A program made the position numbers and the translations under genes. The notes under the pieces were generated by a model, which worked only from the letters and a program-made list of their open reading frames with translations, was not told the DNA's origin and searched no databases. A stretch of 64,000 nt of DNA from Vagococcus carniphilus (GTDB lineage: Bacteria > Bacillota > Bacilli > Lactobacillales > Vagococcaceae): positions 1,876,001 to 1,940,000 of the forward strand of contig NZ_CP060720.1 of NCBI RefSeq assembly GCF_014397115.1, read 5' to 3'. Of the stretch, positions 8,747 through 17,727 are shown one piece after another. Within the stretch, counting starts at the first letter, position 1; each line of letters opens with the position of its first letter.

Positions 8747-8774
8747 TTGACTTATTTGAGAATACCGCTAAACT
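8747..8774 (+). promoter_or_regulatory. Possible promoter of the MATE gene
   Basis: TTGACT at 8747-8752 is followed after 16 bp by TAAACT (8769-8774), a weak -10 match. It lies just upstream of a strong GGGGGAG ribosome site at 8796-8802. Confidence 0.4.
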
Positions 8775-8808
8775 GTTAAAGAATAAATGAAAAAAGGGGG
8801 AGAAAACT

Positions 8809-10179
8809 ATTTCACTTGTTACAAATATCAGTCATTTTTTTACTAAAAATAAAATATCCAACAAAGAATTATTCTTTCTAAGTTGGCCAATTTTTATTGA
8901 AATGTTTTTAAGGGTTTTTATTGGTAATATCAACGTTTGGATGATTTCGCAACATTCAGAACCAGCTGTAGCTGCTGTTGGGGCTGCCAATCAATTATTG
9001 AACTTATCTGTTTTTATTTATGGTTTTATCACCGTTGGGGTACAAATCATCATTGCTCAATTAATTGGAGCCAAAAAGGAAGATCAAATTAAAGAAGTTA
9101 TAACAACTGGATTAATTGGTTCTTTTTTAATTGGTCTTATATTGAGTAGTATATTTGTTTTATTTCCAGAGCAACTACTCTATTTCATGAATTTACCTGA
9201 TAACATTGTTGAAATTGGTATTCCGTATATTCGTATCTTTGGAGCAAGTTTGTTTGTAACATCTATTTCCGCAGCGATTATTGCATCTTTAAGAAGCCAC
9301 GGAAAAACAAAAGCAGCACTTATCATACCAACTATCTCTTTAATTTTTGCTCTTATTGGAAATTATATTGCTTTATACGGTCCTTTTGGTCTACCTCATT
9401 TAGGAGTAGCTGGACTTGGTATTTCAGCTGTTGTTAGTAACACCGTTGCTTTATTTATTGCTTTTATCATTTTAAAACGAGAAGTTGGTTTTAATATTTT
9501 AAAACTTTCATTTAAAGACTTTTCAAAAGAGAAATTAAAACTTATTTTAACACTTGGTCTACCTTCTTCTGGCGAGAACTTATCTTATACGGCTTCTCAA
9601 GTTGTCGTAACAATGATTGTAGCGTCACTTGGTCAAAATATGTTGATTGCTAAATCATATGTAACAGCTATTACACAATTTATTTACCTGATAGCAGCTT
9701 CTCTTAGCCAAGGAAATCAAATTATGATTGGAAGAAACATTGGAGCTAAAGAATACGACAGAGCCTATCTACGTGGTAAAAATACCGTTATTTTAGGGTT
9801 ACTCTGCACTAGTTCAATTTCCATAGTAACGTGGCTTTGTATTGAACCGATTATGCACATTTTCACTTATAATCCAGAAGTTATTGCGATAGCCAAAATT
9901 GTCTTTCTAGTAGATATATTCTTAGAAGCTGGCCGGACCATTAATATGACAATGGTTGGCTCATTAAATGCAACTGGTGATGTGAAATTCCCATTAATTT
10001 GTAGTTTAATAGTTTTATGGATTATTAGCCTTCCGTTTTCATACGTTTTAGCCATTCCTCTTAATCTAGGGTTAGTCGGCGTCTGGTTGGCTTATACAAT
10101 TGATGAAGGTCTACGTGCCATTTTGATGATTAAACGTTGGAAATCAGGTGTATGGAAGTCTAAAGGCCATATTACTTAA
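8809..10179 (+). CDS. MATE-family multidrug efflux transporter, apparently starting at ATT
   Basis: This protein of about 456 aa has 12 predicted membrane helices in two homologous halves and belongs to the MATE (MatE, NorM/DinF-like) cation-antiport exporters. The first in-frame ATG (8902) falls inside helix 1 and would remove FFLSWPIFIE, which reads as the conserved start of the family. Upstream, the frame is open to a stop at 8788 and has no ATG, GTG or TTG. The ATT at 8809 lies six bases after GGGGGAG (8796-8802), ideal spacing, and gives a normal family length. Alternatives: an indel in the A6G5 run at 8790-8800 hiding an ATG at 8787, or use of 8902. The substrate is unknown. A terminator follows. 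Confidence 0.8.
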   Translation: MSLVTNISHFFTKNKISNKELFFLSWPIFIEMFLRVFIGNINVWMISQHSEPAVAAVGAANQLLNLSVFIYGFITVGVQIIIAQLIGAKKEDQIKEVITTGLIGSFLIGLILSSIFVLFPEQLLYFMNLPDNIVEIGIPYIRIFGASLFVTSISAAIIASLRSHGKTKAALIIPTISLIFALIGNYIALYGPFGLPHLGVAGLGISAVVSNTVALFIAFIILKREVGFNILKLSFKDFSKEKLKLILTLGLPSSGENLSYTASQVVVTMIVASLGQNMLIAKSYVTAITQFIYLIAASLSQGNQIMIGRNIGAKEYDRAYLRGKNTVILGLLCTSSISIVTWLCIEPIMHIFTYNPEVIAIAKIVFLVDIFLEAGRTINMTMVGSLNATGDVKFPLICSLIVLWIISLPFSYVLAIPLNLGLVGVWLAYTIDEGLRAILMIKRWKSGVWKSKGHIT

Positions 10180-10200
10180 CATCTTGATTTATGATAGAAA

Positions 10201-10245
10201 AAAAGAGTTTTTTACTAATTTTTAGATTAGTAAAAACTCTTTTTA
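10201..10245 (+). terminator. Terminator after the MATE gene
   Basis: A long stem (10201-10220 with 10227-10245, one bulged T) is followed by T-rich sequence. The A/T flanks could make it work in both directions. Confidence 0.8.
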
Positions 10246-10351
10246 TTTTTTTAAGTTTTTTTTAAAATAACATTTTTTGTAAGATATTCAATTCATTTAA
10301 TGGTAGATTAATAAACGAACTTCTTATATTTACCTACAAAGGATGATGCAT

Positions 10352-11506
10352 GTGTCACGAAGACAATATAGAAATATGAAAAATACTGTTAATTACGGAC
10401 TACTACTCCCCATTTTCTTAATGCTTCTACTAAGTATTTGGTTACAATACTGGGTAGCGACTTACGAAGATGTTTCAGCTATCAATCAAGGAATTAAACA
10501 AATTATCTTTGTTGTCATTGGCGTAGGTTGTATGGTGGCGATTAAATTTATTGATAAAAAATTAATTTGGAAACTAGTTCCTTGGATTTATGTTTTCTCT
10601 CTTCTTTTAATGCTTTCTCTCTATTTTTTCTACGACGCTAATATGTACAACATCACAGGCACTAAAAGATGGCTTGATATTGCCGGCGTCAAATTTCAAC
10701 CTTCAGAGTTGGCTAAAATAGCCTATATTTTATTTATCTCAAAAGAACTAATCAAATATGACATGACAAATAAAGAAAAAGATTTTCATACTGATTTGAA
10801 GTTACTCGGACAACTCATTTTATACAGTGTTCCTCTATTTGCTTTAATGTTTATGCAAAAAGATTTCGGAACTTCTCTTGTATTTGTTTGTGTTTTAGGT
10901 GCCTTATTGATCGCTGTTGGACTTGATTGGCGAATTCTAGCAACCATTTTCGGAATTTTAATGATTTTAGGGATTGTTTTAATCCTACTTGTTTTTACCG
11001 AATTTGGTAACGATATTTTAGCATCCCTTCATTTTAAACAATATCAGCTAAACCGAATCAAATCATGGCGAAATCCTTATGAGTACTCCGATACGATTGC
11101 CTATCAACAGGTGCAAGGACTAGTTTCAATGGGTTCAGGTGGTGTTTTTGGAAAAGGCTCTAGTGGAATTGAAGTTTACGTTCCTGTTAGAGAATCAGAT
11201 ATGATTTTTACATTTATCGGTGAAGCATATGGTTTTGTCGGTGCATCTCTTGTTATTATTTTATACTTTTACTTATTCTTCCAAATCTTTTATGCTGGAT
11301 TAAAAAGTAACTCTAAATTTAACATCTATATTTGTGTCGGTATTGTCTTTATGTTAGTCTTCCAAACATTTGAAAACATAGGAGCTTCTATTGGGTTACT
11401 TCCATTAACAGGGATACCTCTTCCATTTTTAAGTCAAGGTGGAACTTCCTTAGTGGCAACATTAATTGCTCTTGGTTTAATATTTGAAATGAAAGTTTAT
11501 GATTAA
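10352..11506 (+). CDS. rodA: Rod-shape / peripheral peptidoglycan polymerase RodA (SEDS family)
   Basis: This SEDS-family glycosyltransferase of about 384 aa has some ten membrane helices and polymerises lipid II with a partner class B PBP. Conserved pieces visible: GTKRWLDIAG, FQPSELAKIAYI, QKDFGTSLVF (catalytic-region Asp), the large loop with YQQVQGLVSMGSGGVFGKG, and GIPLPFLSQGGTSL near the end. The other SEDS protein of this window sits beside pyc and ylaN, the usual ftsW position, so this one is assigned RodA. Two ATGs at 10343 and 10346 overlap the AAAGGA ribosome site; GTG at 10352 has proper spacing and is preferred. Confidence 0.88.
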   Translation: MSRRQYRNMKNTVNYGLLLPIFLMLLLSIWLQYWVATYEDVSAINQGIKQIIFVVIGVGCMVAIKFIDKKLIWKLVPWIYVFSLLLMLSLYFFYDANMYNITGTKRWLDIAGVKFQPSELAKIAYILFISKELIKYDMTNKEKDFHTDLKLLGQLILYSVPLFALMFMQKDFGTSLVFVCVLGALLIAVGLDWRILATIFGILMILGIVLILLVFTEFGNDILASLHFKQYQLNRIKSWRNPYEYSDTIAYQQVQGLVSMGSGGVFGKGSSGIEVYVPVRESDMIFTFIGEAYGFVGASLVIILYFYLFFQIFYAGLKSNSKFNIYICVGIVFMLVFQTFENIGASIGLLPLTGIPLPFLSQGGTSLVATLIALGLIFEMKVYD

Positions 11507-11512
11507 ACGACA

Positions 11513-11545
11513 AAAAAGGATTGTGATTACCTCACAATCCTTTTT
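11513..11545. terminator. Bidirectional terminator between rodA and the maltodextrin operon
   Basis: A 14-bp perfect stem (11513-11526 with 11532-11545) with a 5-nt loop has A-tract and T-tract flanks. It serves rodA on the plus strand and the mal operon on the minus strand. Confidence 0.88.
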
Positions 11546-11547
11546 GT

Positions 11548-12366
11548 TTATTTTAATTTGCCACCAACAGCCAACGTATCATTAAATTTTGTTTTAGTGA
11601 AAATAATTAAGATTTGAATAGCTAATCCAAACGCTTGAATCATTAGCATTAGACTAATGTCATAGTGTATAAGCCCGATGATTGTTGCAACTAATGTACT
11701 TAATAACATCGCATTTAGTGTCACGTTCATCGCTTCTTTATATGACTTAATGTTAGATAAATGATTTTTTTTAGTTAACCAAATGAATAAAGAAGTTCCA
11801 AAAATCAAGAACAATGTACTGCTTAAAACTAATACACCAACAAGAAACGTCATACTCAAAATGCGATAAGGAGCATTTTGTTTATTCCACTCCTTCGTCA
11901 ACCATGCTGTAAAAGCTTTTGTCGTATCAATTGTTGAAAAATCCCATGCATCCGTATAGTTAAGCTCAAAAACTAAACCATTTTTATCTTTCATCTCTAA
12001 TGTTTTTTCTTTAAAATTTAACCCTGTTTTTACTTTTTCAAAATCCTTTTTTGATTCATTTAAATAAATTGAATCAGTCACTTGTTTTGCTTCTGTTTCA
12101 ACTAATTTGTCGTTTTTAATTTGAATAGCTGAAAAATCAACATTTTCAGATTCTTTTAATGCTTTCATCAAGTTAGGCATAATCGAATCTAACTGTAATT
12201 CTGGTGATTTGTTCGCATTAATGGCAACCGGATTTAACATGACAAAAATAAGAAAAATAGTCACTAGAATCATTTGCCATATTTTTAATTCATTTCGATT
12301 TAAAAACATTTTTTTAGCTGAAAAACAATTAGCAAAATAGTTTGTTGGAAATTGACTTGACTTCAT
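11548..12366 (-). CDS. MalA-like DUF1189-type membrane protein of the maltodextrin operon
   Basis: This 272-aa protein has one membrane helix near residues 27-50, a polar external domain (about 51-165), then three further helices (about 168-195, 212-235 and 238-258). That topology resembles DUF1189 proteins annotated as maltodextrin-utilisation protein MalA, which sit at the same place in Listeria and streptococcal maltodextrin operons. The biochemical role is not established. It begins 12 bp after mdxG, behind GGAG, and ends next to the operon terminator. A second DUF1189-type gene lies at 58168. Confidence 0.7.
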   Translation of the reverse strand: MKSSQFPTNYFANCFSAKKMFLNRNELKIWQMILVTIFLIFVMLNPVAINANKSPELQLDSIMPNLMKALKESENVDFSAIQIKNDKLVETEAKQVTDSIYLNESKKDFEKVKTGLNFKEKTLEMKDKNGLVFELNYTDAWDFSTIDTTKAFTAWLTKEWNKQNAPYRILSMTFLVGVLVLSSTLFLIFGTSLFIWLTKKNHLSNIKSYKEAMNVTLNAMLLSTLVATIIGLIHYDISLMLMIQAFGLAIQILIIFTKTKFNDTLAVGGKLK

Positions 12367-12378
12367 TAAAATAAACTC

Positions 12379-13227
12379 CTATCCTTTTGTTCCTCCTGAA
12401 AGTAACCCTGAAACAAAGTTCTTTTGTAGGAAGAAGAATAACACTGAAATTGGTAAAGCAATTAAGATAGCCCCTGCTGCAAAAAGAGCTACTTGTTGAT
12501 CTTTTGAATTACTTACAAATGTTTGTAAGCCGACAGCTACAGTAATTTTTTCTGGTGAACGTAATAAGAATTTAGCTAACATATAATCACCAAACGGTCC
12601 CATGAACGCCCACAGTGCTTGTACAGCAATCATTGGTTTGACTAATGGTAACACAATTTGCGCGAAAATTCTAAAGTGACCTGCACCATCTAATTTAGCT
12701 GATTCGTCTAAATCAATCGGCACTGTGTCGAAGTAACCTTTCATTAGCCAAGTATTCATCGGAATACCTCCACCAATATAAATCAGTGTTAAGAACCAAG
12801 GTTGATCTAAAGCATTTAATAAAAGTGCCATAACATAAAAGGCAGTTAAAGCAGCCATTGTTGGTACCATTTGAACAATAAGGAACAGTTTCAAACTACT
12901 ATTACGACCAACAAAACGGTAACGGCTATAGGTATAACCGGCTAACGTGATAATAGTTACTTGGCAAATCATTGTAAAAATCGCAATAATTAATGTATTA
13001 ACATACCAGCTACCATACAACGTTTCATTGAATAAGCGACTAAAATTATTTAATGTCCATGCACTCTTGAAATCTAAACTAAACGCTGATACATTTCCAG
13101 CTTTAAAAGCTGTACTAACTGTAATCAGAATTGGGTAAATAACAATTATTGAAAGTACAATTAAAAAGAGATACGTAAAGAAATGAGATAAAAATCTTGT
13201 ACGTTTTACGGAGTGTGTTGTTTTCAT
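12379..13227 (-). CDS. mdxG: Maltodextrin ABC transporter permease MdxG/MalG
   Basis: This 282-aa inner-membrane permease has six predicted helices. The cytoplasmic EAA loop, which docks the ATPase, reads [22 protein letters not shown]. It imports maltose and maltodextrins with MdxF and MdxE. The ATPase subunit (MsmX/MalK) is not in this locus and is probably shared, as in Bacillus and Listeria. A longer open frame reaches 13272, but ATG at 13227 follows GGAGGG and abuts the mdxF stop, so it is the likely start. Confidence 0.92.
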   Translation of the reverse strand: MKTTHSVKRTRFLSHFFTYLFLIVLSIIVIYPILITVSTAFKAGNVSAFSLDFKSAWTLNNFSRLFNETLYGSWYVNTLIIAIFTMICQVTIITLAGYTYSRYRFVGRNSSLKLFLIVQMVPTMAALTAFYVMALLLNALDQPWFLTLIYIGGGIPMNTWLMKGYFDTVPIDLDESAKLDGAGHFRIFAQIVLPLVKPMIAVQALWAFMGPFGDYMLAKFLLRSPEKITVAVGLQTFVSNSKDQQVALFAAGAILIALPISVLFFFLQKNFVSGLLSGGTKG

Positions 13228-13228
13228 T

Positions 13229-14530
13229 TTATTTGCCCTCCATATCAAAAGCATTTGTTTTCTTAAAGACAATCATTGAAATACTAATAACGATAAATGA
13301 AATAATCAAGGTAACTGCCGCTGCAACAGAGTATTGAGGTGCGTTACCAGTTGTTAATTTGTAAATCCAAGAAATCAAGATATCAGTTGAGCCTGCGCCC
13401 CCACCAACACTACCTGGACCACCGTTATTAAACAGATAAATCATTGAGAAGTTATTAAAGTTACCAGTATATTGTGTCACAAAGATTGGTGCTGCAACAA
13501 ATAAAATCATTGGTAAAGTAATAGTATTAAATCGTTGGATAGCATTTGCTCCATCAATTTTTGCTGCTTCGTATAACTCTTCAGGAATTGATTGTAAAAT
13601 TCCGGTTGTCATAACATAAATATATGGGAAACCTAACCAACCTTGAATCATAATAATAGCCACTTTAGTCCAGAATGGATCTGTTTTCCAAGCAACAGAA
13701 CTAATATCTACAAACGGTAAGTGATTTAACATAGGAATAACTTGTGTATTAATGGCACCGATACTATCATTAAAAATATTTGAAAAACTCATGATTGTAA
13801 TGAAAGCTGGTACTGCCCAAGGTAATAGGAAAATAACACCAAATAATCGTTTTCCTTTAATAAATTGTTGATTAGCAACAACGGCTGTTAATACACCTAA
13901 AACAATTTGCAAGGTAGAAGCACAAACTGTCCAGATAACTGTCCAACTAAATACTGCACCAAATGTAGCTCGGTAAGAACTTAAGAAGAAAATACTAAAG
14001 AAGTTCTTAACCCCTACCCAATCAATTAAGCCAGCTGGTGGTATATGTTTGAAATCATAGTTTGTAAATGCCATAAATAATGTAACTAAAACAGGAAAAA
14101 TAATAGCAATTGTCATAACAACATAAGCAGGTAATGTTAATAGATAAGGAAACCCATCATCTAAAACATTATTAATAATGCCTTTTGCTGTTGTATTAAT
14201 TTTTTGACCTTCGTTCCATCTTCTAGCAACGATACGAGCATCTCTTATATTTAGACCATAAAAAATAAGAAAAATAACTGTAATAATAATTTGTAGTGTT
14301 CCTTCGATTAAAAGGAATAAAGAATGATCTTCTACTGGAATAGATCCAAGTGTAATAAATCCGTTCATGGCAGAAATACCAAAAGTAAATAACTCAACTA
14401 AAAATAAGGCAAAAATGCCTAAAAAGATAAAACCTTTAAACTTTTGTTCATTATAAATTTGACCTAACCCAGGAATCAATGAAAGCAACGTCGCTTTTTT
14501 GACATCCTTTTTGTTTTGAGTGGTATTCAT
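13229..14530 (-). CDS. mdxF: Maltodextrin ABC transporter permease MdxF/MalF
   Basis: This 433-aa permease carries an extra N-terminal part with two or more helices before the binding-protein-dependent transport core, as usual for MalF-type subunits. The EAA loop is [35 protein letters not shown] precedes the ATG. It pairs with MdxG to form the channel. A stable stem-loop separates it from mdxE upstream, which may lower permease relative to binding-protein expression. Confidence 0.92.
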   Translation of the reverse strand: MNTTQNKKDVKKATLLSLIPGLGQIYNEQKFKGFIFLGIFALFLVELFTFGISAMNGFITLGSIPVEDHSLFLLIEGTLQIIITVIFLIFYGLNIRDARIVARRWNEGQKINTTAKGIINNVLDDGFPYLLTLPAYVVMTIAIIFPVLVTLFMAFTNYDFKHIPPAGLIDWVGVKNFFSIFFLSSYRATFGAVFSWTVIWTVCASTLQIVLGVLTAVVANQQFIKGKRLFGVIFLLPWAVPAFITIMSFSNIFNDSIGAINTQVIPMLNHLPFVDISSVAWKTDPFWTKVAIIMIQGWLGFPYIYVMTTGILQSIPEELYEAAKIDGANAIQRFNTITLPMILFVAAPIFVTQYTGNFNNFSMIYLFNNGGPGSVGGGAGSTDILISWIYKLTTGNAPQYSVAAAVTLIISFIVISISMIVFKKTNAFDMEGK

Positions 14531-14559
14531 ATCCGTTTCTCCTTATCTAAAAACAAGAA

Positions 14560-14590
14560 ATCGGCAGAGTATTTCTTTGCCTCTGCCGAT
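14560..14590 (-). promoter_or_regulatory. Intercistronic stem-loop between mdxE and mdxF
   Basis: A 9-bp perfect stem (TCGGCAGAG 14561-14569 with CTCTGCCGA 14581-14589) with an 11-nt loop is followed on the minus strand by a T-rich but interrupted tract. It may act as a partial terminator or as a 3' end that protects mdxE mRNA. Confidence 0.65.
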
Positions 14591-14598
14591 AAATCCCC

Positions 14599-15855
14599 TT
14601 ATTCGCCGTATTTTTGTTCGATGTTTTCGTTAATTACTTTAACTGCAGCGTCTGCAGCTTCTTTAGGAGTTTTCTTACCAGATGCAGCATCAAACATTAA
14701 GTTTTCGCCACCAGCCCATACTTCAGCCATTTCTGGAATGTTAGGCATTGGTTTAGCATTTTTATATTGTTCGATTACAGCGTTTGTTAATTCATTGTTT
14801 TCTTTTGTAGCTGCTTCACGAGCTGTGTTGTTAGCAGGTACTTCTTGAGTCATTTTATAGAATGTTTCTTGGTTTTTATCATTAGTTACATAGTCAACGA
14901 ATTTTTGAGCAACGTCTTTGTCTTTAGAGTAGTTACTGATAACCCAAGCCTTACCGCCACCAAATGCTTCGTATTCTTTACCGTTGTTTAATGTAGGGAT
15001 TTTAGCTGCACCAAAGTTCATTCCTGAATCTTTGTAGTTAGCTGCTGCCCAAGGTCCGTCAATAATTGCTGCTGCATGACCTTCAACAAATTGATTTGTT
15101 ACGAAGTCTCCAGCACCTTTAATATCCATCATACCTTTTGGCCAAGTTTTTTGGAACCAGTCAGTTGCATATTGAATTCCTTCAACTGCACCTTTGCTGT
15201 TTAAACCAACATCTTTAGGATCAGTACCATCTTTACCAAATGTATAACCACCGTATCCAGAAATTAAGCCATATGCAAAGTAAAAGTCAGTCCATTTAGC
15301 TAAGAAAGCTGTATTTTTACCATCTTCACCTTTAAAGGCATATTTATCATCTTTAGCTAATTCTTCTACATCTTTAAATGTTTTTGGAGCTTCATTAATT
15401 AAGTCTTTGTTATAGTACATGATTAATGTTTCAATTACAGATGGAGCTCCGTAATATTTTCCATCAACAGTTACTTGTTTTTTATCTGTATCATTATAAT
15501 GAGAATCATCACTTAATTTAACTTCAGCTAAGTGTCCTTGTTGTCCTAAAGGTCCTAAGCGGTCGTAAGCTGACATCATTACGTCAGGTGCTTTGCCTGC
15601 AGGTCCATCTAATGATAATGCATCTAATTGATCAAACATATCTTTTTCGATTACTTTAATTTTAACACCATTTTCTTTTTCGAAGTCACCTTTAACATCG
15701 TTTACGTATTTTACATATCCTTTTGCTACAGATACTTCTAAAGTGTTATCCTTTTTGCCTTCATCTTTTTTCTTGTCGCCTCCACATGCTGTTAATGCTA
15801 AGACAGCAGTTGCTGCAACTAAACCTAGACCAAAGCGCTTCCATCCTTTTTTCAT
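14599..15855 (-). CDS. mdxE: Maltodextrin-binding lipoprotein MdxE/MalE
   Basis: This 418-aa extracellular solute-binding protein (family 1) is anchored to the membrane by lipid. The signal peptide ends with LTAC (lipobox, Cys24), followed by GGDKKKDEGKKD, a linker rich in Gly, Asp and Lys. The mature part shows MalE-like stretches such as AVIDGPWAAANYK and AWVISNYSKDKDVAQKFVDY. It delivers maltodextrins to MdxFG. A 98-bp gap with operator-like palindromes separates it from the neopullulanase gene upstream, suggesting an extra promoter. Confidence 0.93.
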   Translation of the reverse strand: MKKGWKRFGLGLVAATAVLALTACGGDKKKDEGKKDNTLEVSVAKGYVKYVNDVKGDFEKENGVKIKVIEKDMFDQLDALSLDGPAGKAPDVMMSAYDRLGPLGQQGHLAEVKLSDDSHYNDTDKKQVTVDGKYYGAPSVIETLIMYYNKDLINEAPKTFKDVEELAKDDKYAFKGEDGKNTAFLAKWTDFYFAYGLISGYGGYTFGKDGTDPKDVGLNSKGAVEGIQYATDWFQKTWPKGMMDIKGAGDFVTNQFVEGHAAAIIDGPWAAANYKDSGMNFGAAKIPTLNNGKEYEAFGGGKAWVISNYSKDKDVAQKFVDYVTNDKNQETFYKMTQEVPANNTAREAATKENNELTNAVIEQYKNAKPMPNIPEMAEVWAGGENLMFDAASGKKTPKEAADAAVKVINENIEQKYGE

Positions 15856-15899
15856 TGAAAAAGCCTCCTATGTATTTTCTTTACCCTCTTAGATTATTC

Positions 15900-15945
15900 T
15901 GTTACGGCTTACAATGCAACCGTTTTTACAATGTTACCGATAACA
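15900..15945 (-). promoter_or_regulatory. Two operator-like palindromes upstream of mdxE (MalR and/or CcpA)
   Basis: TGTTACCGATAACA (15932-15945) is a near-perfect 14-bp palindrome and has one mismatch to the cre consensus. TGTTACGGCTTACA (15900-15913) is a weaker copy. Their centres are 32 bp apart, about three helical turns. They resemble the perfect TGTTAACGTTAACA upstream of the first gene of the locus. Binding by the LacI-type regulator of the locus or by CcpA is inferred. Confidence 0.6.
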
Positions 15946-15953
15946 CCTTTTTT

Positions 15954-17714
15954 CTACTTAGAAATAATGAAACCATTCTCTTTAATTAAATAGCCAGCTT
16001 CTGTCTTTTCAATATTTTGACTCAATAAAATGTTTGTATCACCTGAGACAACTTGGTTTTTAGTCCCTTTGTTAAAGTACCCTTTGAGGCTACCATCGGT
16101 TGTTTCTCTTGTAAATTCTACATAACTATCTTCATTGTTTAAGGTCTCAAAAGTTAGAGTTCCATAAGATAAAATAGGTTGTTCCGCACGTCTTAACGCA
16201 ACCAGTTGCTTAGTGAATTCTAAGAAGTCTAAATCTTGGTTTTCTTTCTCCCAAACCATGCAGCGACGGCAATCAGGGTCATTGGCTCCGGTCATGCCAA
16301 TTTCAGTTCCGTAGTAGATACATGGTGAGCCGTGTTGCATGAATGTGAAGGCTAATGTCATCTTGGCAACATCTTTGTTTTCTCCTGCCATATGGAGTAA
16401 TCTAGCTGTGTCATGAGAGTCTAAACAGTTAAACATTACTTGATTGGTTTGATCACGGTATAACATTAATTGTTCGTACAAACCACTTGCCATTTTAGTT
16501 GATGAAATAGCTTCTTTAACAAAGAAGTTAGTAACTGTTTCTGTAAAGGCGTAGTTCATAACTGCATGGAACTCATCTCCATTTAACCAACTTTGAGAAG
16601 AATGCCAAATTTCACCTAAAATATAGAAATCTTCATCAAGTGCAGTTGTTTCTTCATAGAATCGTTTCCAGAAATGATGATCTACTTCATTTGCCACATC
16701 TAAACGCCATGCATCAATGTTAAATTCTTTAATCCAATAAGTAGCAATATCTAATAAATAATCTTGAACTTCTTTATTGGCTGTATTTAATTTAGGCATC
16801 ATTGGTGTAAAAGCAAATGTATCGTATGACAGAGTTTTAGCTCCTTCTTCATTTCCATTTTTCCCTAACTCTACTGGGAAGCTATGGATGTGGAACCAAT
16901 CTTTATATTTTGATTTTTCTTCATTTTTGACAACATCTTGGAATTGTGGTGAGTAGTAACCCATGTGATTGAACACCGCATCAAGCATCACTTTAATACC
17001 ACGTTTATGAGCTTCTTCTACTAATTTTTTAAATAAAGCTTTATCACCAAAATCAGGATCAACATCAAAATAATCAATTGTATCGTATTTATGATTTGAA
17101 GAAGCCTTAAAAATCGGACAGAAGTACAAACCGTTGATTCCTAAATCAACTAAATAATCTAAGTGATCAATCACACCTTGTAAGTCACCACCAAAGAAAT
17201 CTTCACGACCTGGTAATTGACTACCCCATGGTAGAGTTCCTTCTGGGTCATTTGATTTATCTCCATTAGCAAATCTTTCTGGGAAAATTTGATACCAAAC
17301 GGTTTCTTTTACCCATTCTGGTGATTTGAAACGATCAATTTCTTGGAAGAAAGGCATTCTGAAATAATTTTCAGCTTTTTCGATTGTCTCATTAGACATC
17401 TCAAAAATACCACGATCCCCGTAAAACACTTCTTCTCCATCAACACCAATTACATGAAACGCATATTGAATACGTCTAAATTCAGCAGTTACTGCTAATT
17501 GCCAATAATCATAATCTTCAGTTGAAGCAACAATTACCATAGCTTCTGATTCTTCGTACCATTTATCTTCATGGATTAAGTATGGATCTCCCTTAATCAC
17601 TTTCACTTCTTTTACATCATCTTTTTTTGTTCTTAAACGAACGTGCATTACCTCTTTTTCAAAAAGGTATGCGTACTCGCTATCTGGTCTATGTAATAAT
17701 GCTGCTCTTTCCAT
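15954..17714 (-). CDS. Neopullulanase / maltogenic amylase / cyclomaltodextrinase (GH13_20)
   Basis: This 586-aa enzyme has no signal peptide, so it acts in the cytosol on imported maltodextrins. An N-terminal beta-sandwich (about 1-130) precedes the (beta/alpha)8 domain (about 138-500). Conserved regions are DAVFNH, WRLDVANEVD (nucleophile Asp339), ILGEIWH (acid/base Glu368) and CLDSHD (Asp435). The extra N-terminal domain and MPKLNT region place it with the dimeric cyclomaltodextrinase/neopullulanase group. It starts 13 bp after the alpha-glucosidase gene. Confidence 0.9.
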   Translation of the reverse strand: MERAALLHRPDSEYAYLFEKEVMHVRLRTKKDDVKEVKVIKGDPYLIHEDKWYEESEAMVIVASTEDYDYWQLAVTAEFRRIQYAFHVIGVDGEEVFYGDRGIFEMSNETIEKAENYFRMPFFQEIDRFKSPEWVKETVWYQIFPERFANGDKSNDPEGTLPWGSQLPGREDFFGGDLQGVIDHLDYLVDLGINGLYFCPIFKASSNHKYDTIDYFDVDPDFGDKALFKKLVEEAHKRGIKVMLDAVFNHMGYYSPQFQDVVKNEEKSKYKDWFHIHSFPVELGKNGNEEGAKTLSYDTFAFTPMMPKLNTANKEVQDYLLDIATYWIKEFNIDAWRLDVANEVDHHFWKRFYEETTALDEDFYILGEIWHSSQSWLNGDEFHAVMNYAFTETVTNFFVKEAISSTKMASGLYEQLMLYRDQTNQVMFNCLDSHDTARLLHMAGENKDVAKMTLAFTFMQHGSPCIYYGTEIGMTGANDPDCRRCMVWEKENQDLDFLEFTKQLVALRRAEQPILSYGTLTFETLNNEDSYVEFTRETTDGSLKGYFNKGTKNQVVSGDTNILLSQNIEKTEAGYLIKENGFIISK

Positions 17715-17727
17715 TCAATAATCATCC

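Noticed and set aside
8787-8846. 19-codon ORF starting at ATG 8787 as a leader peptide for the MATE gene
   Set aside because: No ribosome site precedes it and no terminator or alternative hairpin follows, so a regulatory role has no support.
14516-14848. 110-codon plus-strand ORF over the mdxE end
   Set aside because: Composed of the complement of the mdxE 3' end and an intergenic hairpin; no coding signature.
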